Origin: Bacillota bacterium
Lineage (GTDB): Bacteria > Bacillota > Clostridia > Lachnospirales > Lachnospiraceae
Assembly (NCBI GenBank): GCA_023415055.1
Contig: JAEZLZ010000131.1
Location: forward strand, 1 to 64,000
Direction: 5' to 3'
Length of the DNA stretch: 64,000 nucleotides
The notes under the pieces are model-generated. The model saw nothing but the letters and a program-made list of their open reading frames with translations, had not been told where the DNA came from and searched no databases. A program made the translations under genes and the position numbers. Shown here one piece after another: positions 7,278 through 17,183 of this stretch. The first letter of the stretch is position 1. Every line of letters starts with the position of its first letter.

Positions 7278-9041
7278 TCAGGCATAATATTGTGCCTGTG
7301 TATGCCACATCTTACTGTATAATCCATTTTGCCTCTCCAATTCCTCATGCGACCCGTATTCAATTAATTCTCCCCGGTCAAAGACAGCGATATGATCGCA
7401 AAAGCGGCAGGAGGATAGCCGGTGAGAGATATAGATTGCGGTTTTATTATTCACCAGATCATTGAATCTGGAATAGATCTCGAATTCTGCATAGGGGTCC
7501 AATGCTGCCGTCGGCTCATCCAGTATGACAACCGGAGCCTCTTTATAAATCGCTCTTGCGATCGCGAGCTTCTGCCCCTCTCCTCCGGAAAGCTCCACTC
7601 CTTCTTTATCAAAGTTTTTATAGATCGAGGTCTCAATCCCTTTCGCTAATTTATTTATTCTATTTTTCAGTCCGGCTTTCTCCAGCGCAATAGAAAGCTT
7701 TTTCTCATCCACATTTCGATAAAAGGCAATATTCTCTCTTACTGAGAAGGAGAAGAGCTTATAATCCTGAAATACCACAGCTAACAACCGATTGTATTCC
7801 TCACTGCTATAATTCTTGATATTTACTCCGTTTGCCAAAATCTCTCCCTCGAGAGGCTCATAAAGCCTGCAAAGCAGCTTGATAAAAGTGGTCTTGCCCG
7901 CTCCGTTTTGTCCGACGATGGACAGCTTCTCACCACTATGAATGGTTAACGATACATTCTTCAGTGTATATTCTTCACTTCTCGGATAGCGGAAGGAAAC
8001 ATTCCGAAATTCAATTTCCACCTGCTCCTTGTTCTTTATCGCTTTCTTCCCTGAATCTTTTCTTGAGGGACGCCGTTCGAATTCCAAATACTGCTCTAGA
8101 TATTTACAATTTTGATTGAATTCAATAAAATTTGCCAGCATGGTAAAGATACTGCCTGAAAAACTATTTGCTGCAGCGATGTACATGGTGAAGCTGCCAA
8201 CACCGATGATACCTTTCAGAACCTGCCATGCCATATAAGCATATACCGCTACCATCTGTATCTGCAGATTAATTGCAGAAATCCCATCCGTCCTACCAAA
8301 CTTCGCAAAGTATTTACCAAACTGGAAGATTGATTCTGAATTATAATCCTCTACCTTCTTCAGAATAAATGGTGCCATGTGATTGATTCTCACATCCTTG
8401 GCCATTGAAAAGTCACCGATCAGCGTTATATAATAACCAAATTTCCGATTTAATGGAATTAAACCCTGATACATCTCGTAATACATACTTTGTTGCTTCT
8501 TCAGTAACGATGCGTTCACTAACATGATAGCAATGATGATCAACAGTAAAAATACATTCAATGTAGCAACAATTGCGATTAGACCAATCATTGTAATTAG
8601 ACCCTGCAACAGATTAATCATACTGCCGAACATCCTCCAGAGTACCCCCTGATTATTAATCGGGAAGATAGCTTTTTCCTTCTGATCAAGTATCTCAGGA
8701 TCCTCCAGATTCTCGTAATCCATGCTCATGATATGCTCGCCCATATGAAGCTCGAAGCTGTTAACCATAGCAAAATTAGCGATATCTACTTTGGTGTCCA
8801 GTACTTTAATCAGCAAATTGATCAAACCATTTCCCAGCACTGTGATTGATACATATAATACCAATATTTCAACGCGCTTCTCTCCGATCAGTTCATCTAG
8901 TATAAACTTCGGCATGATAATATTGAGAAAAGGCGAGAGGGATTTGATAATTGCTGTAATACAAAGTAGCGGAATATAGGTTTTTGACATTTTGTGAGCA
9001 AGTGAAAGATAATGAATTGCGATCATGATATTCTTCTTCAT
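7278..9041 (-). CDS. ABC exporter half-transporter (permease-ATPase), second subunit
   Basis: A 587-residue type IV ABC exporter half: an N-terminal six-helix transmembrane domain (about 1-320), then an ATPase with Walker A GQNGAGKTT, Q-loop VFQDYKLFSF, signature LSGGEGQ, Walker B VVILDEPTAALD and switch ISHR. No C39 peptidase domain is present. Its start overlaps the stop of the preceding half-transporter (ATGA), so the two should form a heterodimer. The substrate cannot be read from sequence; peptides, lipids or drugs are usual for the family. Confidence 0.9.
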   Translation of the reverse strand: MKKNIMIAIHYLSLAHKMSKTYIPLLCITAIIKSLSPFLNIIMPKFILDELIGEKRVEILVLYVSITVLGNGLINLLIKVLDTKVDIANFAMVNSFELHMGEHIMSMDYENLEDPEILDQKEKAIFPINNQGVLWRMFGSMINLLQGLITMIGLIAIVATLNVFLLLIIIAIMLVNASLLKKQQSMYYEMYQGLIPLNRKFGYYITLIGDFSMAKDVRINHMAPFILKKVEDYNSESIFQFGKYFAKFGRTDGISAINLQIQMVAVYAYMAWQVLKGIIGVGSFTMYIAAANSFSGSIFTMLANFIEFNQNCKYLEQYLEFERRPSRKDSGKKAIKNKEQVEIEFRNVSFRYPRSEEYTLKNVSLTIHSGEKLSIVGQNGAGKTTFIKLLCRLYEPLEGEILANGVNIKNYSSEEYNRLLAVVFQDYKLFSFSVRENIAFYRNVDEKKLSIALEKAGLKNRINKLAKGIETSIYKNFDKEGVELSGGEGQKLAIARAIYKEAPVVILDEPTAALDPYAEFEIYSRFNDLVNNKTAIYISHRLSSCRFCDHIAVFDRGELIEYGSHEELERQNGLYSKMWHTQAQYYA

Positions 9042-10846
9042 GCAAAAACCTCCTCGTCCTTATAATACTTTGCCTGAGTTTCAAACATATCCATATATCT
9101 GCCCTTTTTCTTAAGAAGCTCCTCGTGTGAGCCGTATTCCACGATCCTGCCGTTCTCAAACATTGCAATCGTATCACAGAATACCGTAGATGCAAGCCGA
9201 TGGGAAATATAGATTGCTGTCTTATGCTCTACCATCTGGTTGAAATTAAGATAAGTGCTATGTTCGGCAAGTGCATCCAATGCCGCTGTCGGTTCATCAA
9301 GTACCATAATCGGTCCGTTCTTATATAGAGCTCTGGCAATGGATATCTTCTGATTCTCTCCTCCGGAGAGCTCCACACCTTCATCATCCAAAAATTTAAG
9401 CAGGCTGGTCTCTGCAGCGTTCTTCAGAGATGCAATCTTATCTGCAATTCCTGCCTGCACTAGAGCCATATCCAAGCGCTCTCGGTCTATCTTCTCTCTC
9501 TCGGTCAGGGCAACATTTTCTCCGGCGGAAAAAGCAAGAATCTTAACCTCCTGGAATACTGCCGAAAAGAGCTTGGCATATTCCTCTTTGTTGAAGCGTT
9601 TGATATTGATTCCATTCAGTAATATCTCTCCTTCTGTAACGTCATAAAGACGACACAGCAGCTTGACAAAGGTGGTTTTCCCTGCTCCATTATGTCCGAC
9701 GATTGCTAATCTCTGACCATAGGGTATCTTCAGGTTAAGCTCCTTATAGATGTCTGTATCGCTGCCGGGATAGCGGAAGGACACATTACGAAATTCAATT
9801 TCATACGGGCCGGGTGGTACTGGTATGCACTCACTACTATTCTCCTCGGGCTCCTCAATGTATTTACGAAAATCACACACATCCAGATTCTGAGCTCTGA
9901 TGTGAACGATATCGCTGGTCAGTTTATTCATCCACTCTGTGAAACCGGCGATGGCTGCAAAATACATGGTAACCTCAGGAAGCGTTAATCCTCCTGTGAT
10001 TACAAGATAAATCAGATATGCATACACAACACCCTCACGGATGATTAAAAGAATGATATCCATCAGCCCGGCTCGAAAATAAGTCCATTTAATTTTCTTG
10101 TGCGTATCTAACCTACTGCCCTTATATTTCTGAAATAAATCAGCGATCCAACGTGACAAGCCATAGATACGCAGCTCCTTACCATAAGCAAAGTTATACA
10201 TCAGATCATAGATGTATCCGGACCGTCGGTCATTTTCTGATATCTCATCCTTCTTATCGTGTTCATATTCCCTTGCACGATAATTAAAATAATAGGAGAT
10301 TGCCAGATTCGCTATCAAATAGAGTAATACATATCCATTCAGCATAGATATAATGGTGATATATCCAAGGATTGCAAGCAGATTTCCACCGAGGAAAAAA
10401 AGCTTATGAAGCATTCCTTCGATTCCGGATTCATTATTATTAAGGCAACGGAAGGCGGTTTCCTTATCATTTAAGAAGTCGGGATTCTCCGTATTCTTAT
10501 AATCTGTCATCATACACTTTCTATGGTGGATATTCATGAATTGGAATCTCACATACACTATCTTTGGAAAATAAACTTGATTGATGAAGGCCTTACCATA
10601 ACCGGCTAATGCTCCTACCAAAGAGTAAGCTGCCAGTAAAATAATAAGCTGTCGTAGTCTCTTTCCTTCCATCAACTCCTGTAGAATAAATCTCGGAAAC
10701 AATACGTTAATCAAAGGAATTGTTCCGGAAAATATAGTAAAGAATGCAAAATAGATAAAAATTTGCTTATCCTTCGTCCACGCCATCGAAACAATATACA
10801 CTATATTCTGCCAAGTATTGTACTTGGGCTTCTTCTTCTCTCCCAT
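9038..10846 (-). CDS. ABC exporter half-transporter (permease-ATPase), first subunit
   Basis: A 602-residue partner of the next gene. Transmembrane domain about residues 20-330, then an ATPase with GHNGAGKTT, VFQEVKILAF, LSGGENQ, MVLDEPTAALD and ISHR. Both ATPase sites of the pair look catalytically complete, unlike many heterodimeric exporters in which one site is degenerate. The bactofilin-like operon lies 87 bases upstream on the same strand with no clear terminator between, so cotranscription is possible. Confidence 0.9.
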   Translation of the reverse strand: MGEKKKPKYNTWQNIVYIVSMAWTKDKQIFIYFAFFTIFSGTIPLINVLFPRFILQELMEGKRLRQLIILLAAYSLVGALAGYGKAFINQVYFPKIVYVRFQFMNIHHRKCMMTDYKNTENPDFLNDKETAFRCLNNNESGIEGMLHKLFFLGGNLLAILGYITIISMLNGYVLLYLIANLAISYYFNYRAREYEHDKKDEISENDRRSGYIYDLMYNFAYGKELRIYGLSRWIADLFQKYKGSRLDTHKKIKWTYFRAGLMDIILLIIREGVVYAYLIYLVITGGLTLPEVTMYFAAIAGFTEWMNKLTSDIVHIRAQNLDVCDFRKYIEEPEENSSECIPVPPGPYEIEFRNVSFRYPGSDTDIYKELNLKIPYGQRLAIVGHNGAGKTTFVKLLCRLYDVTEGEILLNGINIKRFNKEEYAKLFSAVFQEVKILAFSAGENVALTEREKIDRERLDMALVQAGIADKIASLKNAAETSLLKFLDDEGVELSGGENQKISIARALYKNGPIMVLDEPTAALDALAEHSTYLNFNQMVEHKTAIYISHRLASTVFCDTIAMFENGRIVEYGSHEELLKKKGRYMDMFETQAKYYKDEEVFA

Positions 10847-10932
10847 ACGAATAAATCTCCCTCTTAACTATACCTACCCCTGAAAATTATGGTTAATAAT
10901 ATTACATCCGTAATATCCTTATTTTACTAGTT

Positions 10933-12033
10933 CTATATATTTACACTCCCGCCGGCAGACACACTTCCACCAATTTCACTGCATGTGATGCTTCCCCAAC
11001 AGGAGGCATCGCCTCCGATGTCGGCGCAGTGGATAGAGCCTCCCGCAGATACATGCCCGGAGACATCCCCGCAGGTCAGGCTGCCTTGACAATCCACTGC
11101 AAGTGCTTCCCCTTCATACTTCACGTCGAATTTATATTGCCCTGCATCTCCTTTTTTTAAGAGTCTTTTACCCAGAAAGGCTACGATTCGAAGCTTTCCA
11201 TCCTCTTCCCAAGGTGTATCAATTTCAGTATTCTGATCAACTGGTTTTTCTGCCTTTTCCTTTGACTGATAGATACTACTTAACATCAGCTCTGCTTCCT
11301 CTTCAGTAATTGTTGAATTCTTATATAGATCCAAAATCTTCTTTACTGTTACATCTGACATAGCACTGCACCCCTTTTGGTTTTTAGAGATTACTTTGTT
11401 ATTTGAGATTACCTTCTTGATTCTGCAGCTTGGATCAATACTCATCTTCCCATCACAATACAGGGTACCAATTCTGCAATTATTTCCAAGCTCAACATTT
11501 TCTGCATATACAACCTTAGATTTTAGCCCTGAAGCTTTCAACACCGTGCAATCAATATGATCCACAAGACTGTAGTTTAGATTGATATCACGTCCAAAAT
11601 ATAGCATGCAAAGCAGACGTAAGCTTCTAACCAATTTATTCATTCCATCCAGATCATTATGTACGATAATTGTATCACCCATCATCCTTTTGACGGTACA
11701 GTACCCATTGATCTTAATCTCATCCGCATTGATCGCGCCTGTAGAGGTCAGCAGCCCTTCATTATAGACAAAATCTGCGTTTAGATCAGCCCGCCGAAGC
11801 TTAAGTAATCCGTCTATTCTCAGTTTTTTGACTTTTATACTTTTATAGACGCGTCCAAAGCCTTCAATCGATACTTCTTCAGCTACTAAGTTCCCATTAC
11901 TCCGAAGTGTACCGGATACCTTCACCCTCTTGGCCGTAACCTTACCCTTCAACTTACCCATGCCATCCACGATAATATCGTTATAATCCCCTCCATGAAT
12001 GGAGCCCAATCCTTCTATTTTTTCATCATTCAT
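10933..12033 (-). CDS. Bactofilin-like protein (YhbF/BacF-like)
   Basis: A 366-residue protein with two beta-helical bactofilin-like (DUF583/polymer-forming) segments: about 5-210, made of short repeats such as IHGGDYNDIIVDGMGKLKG, and a short C-terminal one with GSITCSEIGGSVSAGGS repeats. Between them, near residue 225-260, is a helical SHOCT-like stretch. Its start overlaps the stop of the preceding paralogue by ATGA. The order yhbD, yhbE, yhbF matches Bacillus subtilis, where YhbE and YhbF are bactofilins linked to motility and the cell surface. The exact role here is not shown. Confidence 0.75.
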   Translation of the reverse strand: MNDEKIEGLGSIHGGDYNDIIVDGMGKLKGKVTAKRVKVSGTLRSNGNLVAEEVSIEGFGRVYKSIKVKKLRIDGLLKLRRADLNADFVYNEGLLTSTGAINADEIKINGYCTVKRMMGDTIIVHNDLDGMNKLVRSLRLLCMLYFGRDINLNYSLVDHIDCTVLKASGLKSKVVYAENVELGNNCRIGTLYCDGKMSIDPSCRIKKVISNNKVISKNQKGCSAMSDVTVKKILDLYKNSTITEEEAELMLSSIYQSKEKAEKPVDQNTEIDTPWEEDGKLRIVAFLGKRLLKKGDAGQYKFDVKYEGEALAVDCQGSLTCGDVSGHVSAGGSIHCADIGGDASCWGSITCSEIGGSVSAGGSVNI

Positions 12034-12884
12034 AGCTTCACCACCTCATTCACGATTGCCTTATCTGAGATTCGAATACTGTCTCTATACTCCACACGAT
12101 CTATGATACACAGATCTCCGACGATCACATTGTCCCCGCTGATACGTGCCGACTTTACATATTCTACATCCACCTTATCTGCTTCAATACAACCGATGTC
12201 CGCAATGGAGCACGTTGCATTTTTATGCATATAAGCTCTGGTCTTCGGGAGTTTTTTGAAGTTTTTATCCGGCTGATATTTTTTCTTAACCGAAACTGTT
12301 TCACCGGTCATCTCTTCGACCTTTACCTCACCCTGTGCAAGAATCATGATTCGATCCGCATTTATTATGCTTGCCTTAAGATCGGAAAAACTGTAAAATG
12401 TTTCTCCCTCAATCTCGTTATTGCTGGTCAGGCTGGCATAGCTGATAATATTCTTCACTCTATATTCAAAATCCATATTGATGCCGCTATAATTCTCGAA
12501 GGTTAACGCATGGAACACACCTTGAAAAGAGCCTTTCCTATCCTGGAGTTTCTTTGTCTCCCGTCTTCTACCTCCGTTACATAAGATCCTACTTTCCAGA
12601 TACTGTGCAGTAATTGAGCCTGTTGCAATAATGATATCTCCTTTACATATTCCAGTCAGCCTCATATCTCCGGTAGCTCTAAGTTTCGTGAACCCAGTTT
12701 CCTCTGCGATGAATTCTCCGGCACACCGGACCTTACCTAAGGAAGATTTCGTTATCCGAACAAGTCCGGCACAGGACAGACGACGAATCGTACTATTCTG
12801 TACCTTAAGCTCGCCGGCTGCAAATACCGTATTATAGTTTCCATGGATTGATCTTTGACCCAGACTGATCATAATATTTTTCAT
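12030..12884 (-). CDS. Bactofilin-like protein (YhbE/BacE-like)
   Basis: A 284-residue protein built from short beta-strand repeats (such as GELKVQNSTIRRLSCAGLV and TKLRATGDMRLTGICKGD) expected to fold as a beta helix. No signal peptide or membrane segment is visible. It is coupled by ATGA overlaps to the MerR-like gene before it and the second bactofilin-like gene after it, so the three products are probably made in fixed ratio and may copolymerise. Confidence 0.7.
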   Translation of the reverse strand: MKNIMISLGQRSIHGNYNTVFAAGELKVQNSTIRRLSCAGLVRITKSSLGKVRCAGEFIAEETGFTKLRATGDMRLTGICKGDIIIATGSITAQYLESRILCNGGRRRETKKLQDRKGSFQGVFHALTFENYSGINMDFEYRVKNIISYASLTSNNEIEGETFYSFSDLKASIINADRIMILAQGEVKVEEMTGETVSVKKKYQPDKNFKKLPKTRAYMHKNATCSIADIGCIEADKVDVEYVKSARISGDNVIVGDLCIIDRVEYRDSIRISDKAIVNEVVKL

Positions 12885-13573
12885 ACCAGGTTCACTCCCA
12901 TACCATCCGTACTAAATTGAGCCGCGTTATTATCCTCCTCATCAAACTTAAAATTAAAGCTGTTTCTATATTTAAGTTTTAATGAATTCGATAAATCATT
13001 GATATGAATCTCTTTTACAATACTTAATCTGCTATCGATATAAACCTGCGCCTGTTCCTCATAAATCGTTGCATAATAGTCTCTCTCCCGGTCAAATAAC
13101 AGGAGGATATAGCCGGTGGACTTCATCTTCGGAAGGTAATTCTTCAATCCTTCTATGACATCCATAATCTGCCCTCTTGAGATATCCGAATGTTCCTTGA
13201 ACTCCGATAGTGCTATCATGATAAGAACTTCTATGAAGGAAAAGCTATTCTTCTGAAAAGCCTGCACAAAGGCAGGAATCAGATTGTCAGGAATCTCTTC
13301 TATAATCGCAAGATCCTCCGTAGTGAAATATCGTTCTGCGACCTCCGGTGAGAGTATCTTTGCCAGCTCCTCCAGAGAGTAACGATCCTTAAGCTCCTGA
13401 ATCGCCCGGATCCGGTTAAGAATCTTATTTCTTGGAAATATAGTCTCCTGTCCGGTGAAGGAGGGTTGTTTAATAAACCATTCCTCTGGAATGAGACCCT
13501 CCCTTTTCCAGCGGTAAAGCTGTCCATAGGAGATCCCCGTTTCATTTAATAATTCCTTCTTTGTAATCAGCAT
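12881..13573 (-). CDS. YhbD-like MerR-type HTH protein
   Basis: A 230-residue protein with an N-terminal MerR-like winged helix (ITKKELLNETGISYGQLYRWKREGLIP, given here as positions 3-29), a helical middle and a C-terminal beta region. It heads the operon of two bactofilin-like genes, as yhbD does in Bacillus. The paired dyads between this gene and lgt (13657-13716) are good candidates for its own binding sites. Confidence 0.7.
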   Translation of the reverse strand: MLITKKELLNETGISYGQLYRWKREGLIPEEWFIKQPSFTGQETIFPRNKILNRIRAIQELKDRYSLEELAKILSPEVAERYFTTEDLAIIEEIPDNLIPAFVQAFQKNSFSFIEVLIMIALSEFKEHSDISRGQIMDVIEGLKNYLPKMKSTGYILLLFDRERDYYATIYEEQAQVYIDSRLSIVKEIHINDLSNSLKLKYRNSFNFKFDEEDNNAAQFSTDGMGVNLV

Positions 13574-13656
13574 GATTATTGCTCCTTCCTATAACTTAGG
13601 CTTTTTATCAATCAATATTTCACATTAATTTAAGCGGCTGGTGTCTCCTAAAAACT

Positions 13657-13716
13657 CAGCGTAACAATGTTATGTTTTACTGTATGGCAATAATGCAACA
13701 TAACATTGTTACGCTG
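13657..13716. promoter_or_regulatory. Duplicated operator-like dyads between yhbD-like gene and lgt
   Basis: Bases 13657-13676 and 13697-13716 are perfect 20-bp reverse complements separated by 20 bases. Each arm contains its own dyad, TAACA-A-TGTTA, centred about 40 bp (four helical turns) apart. There is no T-run, so this is not a terminator. It fits two operator sites for one dimeric regulator. Confidence 0.6.
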
Positions 13717-13832
13717 TCAATGAGAATTTAATAATATTTTTCCAAAAACGTTATTTTCATTTCCATATAAATTATGTATACTGATTAAGTACATGTTTAT
13801 CACTTACATATGGATTGAAAGGACTTAAGAAC

Positions 13833-14717
13833 ATGAAGAATGAATTGTTTACGATAGGACCTGTGACGATCTACGGTTATGGTCTGATGATTGCAATCGG
13901 AGCATTATCTGCTTATATCACCTCAGAGTACCGGGCAAAGAAACGAGGGATGCAATATGAATTAGTCTTTAACCTGTTCATATGGGCATTGGTCGGCGGA
14001 ATATTAGGAGCCAAGCTCCTCTACCTTCTCACACAGCTGAAAGCAATTATGGAAGACCCCTCGCTGCTCCTGGATATCTCCCATGGCTTTGTTGTATATG
14101 GCGGTATCATCGGCGGTATTATATCCGGTTTCTTATTTACAAAGAAGCACAAATTGAATTTCCTGGAATTTTTTGATCTTGTAATGCCTTCCATTGCCTT
14201 AGCTCAGGGCTTCGGCAGACTCGGCTGTCTGCTGGCAGGCTGTTGTTACGGAAATGAGACAAATAGTGCTTTTCACCTTATTTTCCATGAATCGGATTTT
14301 GCTCCAAATAACGTTCCGTTAATTCCCACTCAGCCTATCTCAAGTGTACTGGACTTTCTTAATTTTTTTGCACTAATCATGATAGCGAAGAGATCAAAAG
14401 CAAAGGGTCAGGTTGCCGGCTTTTACTTAACTTTTTACAGCGCTGGCCGTTTCATCCTGGAATTTTTCCGCGGAGACTTAGTGCGTGGTACGGTAGGACC
14501 TTTATCAACCTCACAGTTTATCGCCATTTTTCTCTTCCTCATCGGTTTAGCGATTATCATTATTACCGGTCTTCATGCAGGTCATGCTGTAATCAGCACC
14601 GTAACAGAAGAGGCTATGAGTCTCCAGGAGGACGAATCCTCTGAGGAGACAGAGACCTTTGAGGAGACAGAAGTCTCTGAGGAGATAAAAGAAAATGACA
14701 ATAATGAAATGAACTAA
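13833..14717 (+). CDS. lgt: Prolipoprotein diacylglyceryl transferase family protein
   Basis: A 294-residue polytopic membrane protein of the Lgt family, which moves diacylglycerol from phosphatidylglycerol to the lipobox cysteine of prolipoproteins. The start at 13833 is chosen because GAAAGGA lies 9 bases upstream. Visible are the N-terminal IYGYGLMIAIG, the HGFVVYGGIIGG segment and the core GRLGCLLAGCCYG; the last is the cysteine-rich variant of the usual GRxGNxxNxE signature. The last 40 residues form an acidic Glu/Ser/Thr tail with EETE repeats, absent from standard Lgt. It could be a paralogue rather than the housekeeping enzyme. Confidence 0.8.
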   Translation: MKNELFTIGPVTIYGYGLMIAIGALSAYITSEYRAKKRGMQYELVFNLFIWALVGGILGAKLLYLLTQLKAIMEDPSLLLDISHGFVVYGGIIGGIISGFLFTKKHKLNFLEFFDLVMPSIALAQGFGRLGCLLAGCCYGNETNSAFHLIFHESDFAPNNVPLIPTQPISSVLDFLNFFALIMIAKRSKAKGQVAGFYLTFYSAGRFILEFFRGDLVRGTVGPLSTSQFIAIFLFLIGLAIIIITGLHAGHAVISTVTEEAMSLQEDESSEETETFEETEVSEEIKENDNNEMN

Positions 14718-14768
14718 CTCATGACTAACTTGAATTTGCATATAGTGCAGACAAGTATATCTTTTCCA

Positions 14769-14855
14769 TAATAATAAGGCTGTCACACCGGATCCTATCC
14801 TCCTCTTCTTAGAAGAGAAGGAAATAAATCTCTCGTGTGACAGCCTTATTATTAT
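14769..14855. terminator. Long bidirectional hairpin between lgt and a chemoreceptor gene
   Basis: AATAAGGCTGTCACAC pairs with GTGTGACAGCCTTATT across about 47 bases that contain a second TCTTCTTAGAAGA stem. It lies between two converging genes. Confidence 0.85.
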
Positions 14856-14870
14856 ATCGTCATTGATTCA

Positions 14871-17006
14871 TTATTCTATTTTGAATACACTAACCGATTC
14901 CTCTAAAACAGTTGCATCATCGCTCAGCTGCTGTACAACATCATTCAATTTATGAACCTCTTCCAGCTGATTATCTGCGGTAACACTAAGCTGCTCAGCC
15001 GCCGCTGCCGTCTCCTGTGCTGTTGCAGAGATACTTTCTATCGCTCTTAAGGTATCGTCCTTTGCATGCTCTATTCCTTCCACGCCGAAAACAATTTGAT
15101 TTAAATTACTGGTTAGTTTTTCGACATGGCTGTTGATATCGGTAAAGGCATTCACGGTTTTATCCAGTGCTTCTTCCTGGGATAACACAATACTTTCTGC
15201 ATATTTAGCTGAATGAACCGTCTTCTTCGTCTGCTGTTCAATCCTCTGGATAATCTTTCCGATCTCTCCGGAAGCCTTCAGCGATTCATCTGCCAGCTTT
15301 CGGATCTCCTCTGCTACCACGGCGAAGCCTCTGCCATATTGACCCGCTCTTGCTGCTTCAATGGATGCGTTCAGAGAAAGAAGATTGGTTTGTGATGCAA
15401 TCTCATTAATGGTATGGATGATTCCCGCAATTGCCGCCGATTCCTTAGCAAGGCTTTCAATATCGACGATAACTGTTCTGGTCACATCCGTGGTGTCCTT
15501 TGCCTTATGGCTGAGATTTTCAACAATATCCATACCACCGCCGACGATATCCTTCGTGTTATTTGCAATCTGCTCAATATTGTGGGTACTGCTATAAAGC
15601 GCATTGATCTTCTCAGCAAGATCAGCCATCTGATGAAGGCAGCTTTCTGCATCAACCGCCTGCTGTGTTACGCCCTGCTCGATATCTCCTACCGCACTCG
15701 ATATATTCTTAGTTGCACTTACCAAAATAGTTGAGCTATCCGAAACTGCTGCAGCGGACTGGGATACGGTCTTACTGGTTCCCGCCATCTTGCGAATCAG
15801 CTTCTGCATGCCCTTAATTACATCATTGATGCTATTACTTAGGATTCTAAATTCATCCTTTCTCTTTATCTTTGTATAATTAGTAAGGTCGCCGGACTCC
15901 GTCTTATGTAGTACATCGTTAATCTTATGGATGGAATCACTAAAGCCGAATGCCATATAGGATCCTAGCACTATTGCGATAATACTTGCAATTAATCCAA
16001 CGATTGAGGTTATACTTCTCACCGCATTCGCTTCTTTTACAATTACTGATTTAGGTATCATTGCACACAGAAGACTATTGCTCGATTCCAGCCTAGAGTA
16101 CAGGAATAAATATTCCTTATCTGATACCCGGACATATTCCTGTCCTTCCTTCACTGTGGTATCCTCAAGTGCTTTTGTATAATAGCTCTGCTTGGTAAGT
16201 AAATAATCCTTCGGAACTTCTCCTGATACGATTTCTCTTCCATCACCAGTAATAAATGCTGCTATGCTGCCCTCGGGAAAACCACTTTCCTTCAATGTAT
16301 TAAATACATAATCGTAGGATACGTCCAGTACGATGCATCCGATCGGTTTCTTACCGGAATTATATAAGTATCTCAGATAGCTGATGGCATAGGCATTCTT
16401 TGTAGAAACCGCCTGCTGGTCAAGATACGAATGTAATCCGATCCACTGCTCCTTCTGCTGGCTTTGTACGAAGTCAGCACCCTCACCTTCGGCGATAAAA
16501 TTATCAAAAATCAAATGAGAGCTGTCTGTACCGTTTCCGGATATACCTTTACCGTAATTAGAGAGTAAATAGATGTTAGATATGTATTCTTCGGATAAAA
16601 TGTTCGCTGTAACCGAGGATTGGACTTCCCGATAGCGATTCATTTCTTCTGCTTGATTCTTTTTAAACAGACCTGAATAATAATCCCTTAGTACTTCATC
16701 GGAATTGAGTGTATCTGCTTTGGAGGCTACGATTTTAAAGCCGAAGTCCAGATATTTTGCCATATTTGACATATTTGACATCGTTGAGCTTTCATAGCTC
16801 TCAATTAATCCCTTGGACGATCTGGAATACGATAGAACGCCAAGAACAATGATCAGGATCACAGGAACTAAGAATGCCAGGATTAGTTTCGCTCTGATAC
16901 TGTTTAACCGCTGTAACAGATTTCTTGAATCATGCTTTTTTTCATTCTTATTCACTTTTTGTTTCCTTTTACTGAAGTACGTAGTAATTGTTTTTCCAAC
17001 AACCAT
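14871..17006 (-). CDS. Methyl-accepting chemotaxis protein
   Basis: A 711-residue chemoreceptor. A basic N-terminus leads to membrane segment one (about 40-60), an extracellular dCache-like sensor (about 61-335), membrane segment two (about 338-358), HAMP and a cytoplasmic signalling domain with the conserved tip NASIEAARAGQYGRGFAVVA and EEIRKLADES. It sends ligand signals to CheA. No che genes are nearby. The only start candidate has AAGAGGA very close to the ATG. The 5' leader contains several small hairpins. The architecture matches the chemoreceptor at 26038-28329. Confidence 0.92.
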   Translation of the reverse strand: MVVGKTITTYFSKRKQKVNKNEKKHDSRNLLQRLNSIRAKLILAFLVPVILIIVLGVLSYSRSSKGLIESYESSTMSNMSNMAKYLDFGFKIVASKADTLNSDEVLRDYYSGLFKKNQAEEMNRYREVQSSVTANILSEEYISNIYLLSNYGKGISGNGTDSSHLIFDNFIAEGEGADFVQSQQKEQWIGLHSYLDQQAVSTKNAYAISYLRYLYNSGKKPIGCIVLDVSYDYVFNTLKESGFPEGSIAAFITGDGREIVSGEVPKDYLLTKQSYYTKALEDTTVKEGQEYVRVSDKEYLFLYSRLESSNSLLCAMIPKSVIVKEANAVRSITSIVGLIASIIAIVLGSYMAFGFSDSIHKINDVLHKTESGDLTNYTKIKRKDEFRILSNSINDVIKGMQKLIRKMAGTSKTVSQSAAAVSDSSTILVSATKNISSAVGDIEQGVTQQAVDAESCLHQMADLAEKINALYSSTHNIEQIANNTKDIVGGGMDIVENLSHKAKDTTDVTRTVIVDIESLAKESAAIAGIIHTINEIASQTNLLSLNASIEAARAGQYGRGFAVVAEEIRKLADESLKASGEIGKIIQRIEQQTKKTVHSAKYAESIVLSQEEALDKTVNAFTDINSHVEKLTSNLNQIVFGVEGIEHAKDDTLRAIESISATAQETAAAAEQLSVTADNQLEEVHKLNDVVQQLSDDATVLEESVSVFKIE

Positions 17007-17183
17007 TCCTCTTATGTGTGTACTCCTGTCCCCAGACGGAATACACTACTCCTTTCATTTCTATCCTGTCCTGTCGCATCCCTCCGACAGTCGTTTCCAA
17101 TAAGGTCCTTACCAATCCACGTTTGGTTAGGATTCCTTTTATGTAAAAGATAGCCCCTTAATCCCCTGTTGAATTGCTGTTTA

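Noticed and set aside
17007..17165. c-di-GMP riboswitch upstream of a chemoreceptor
   Set aside because: Hairpins are present, but the conserved GEMM core could not be found.
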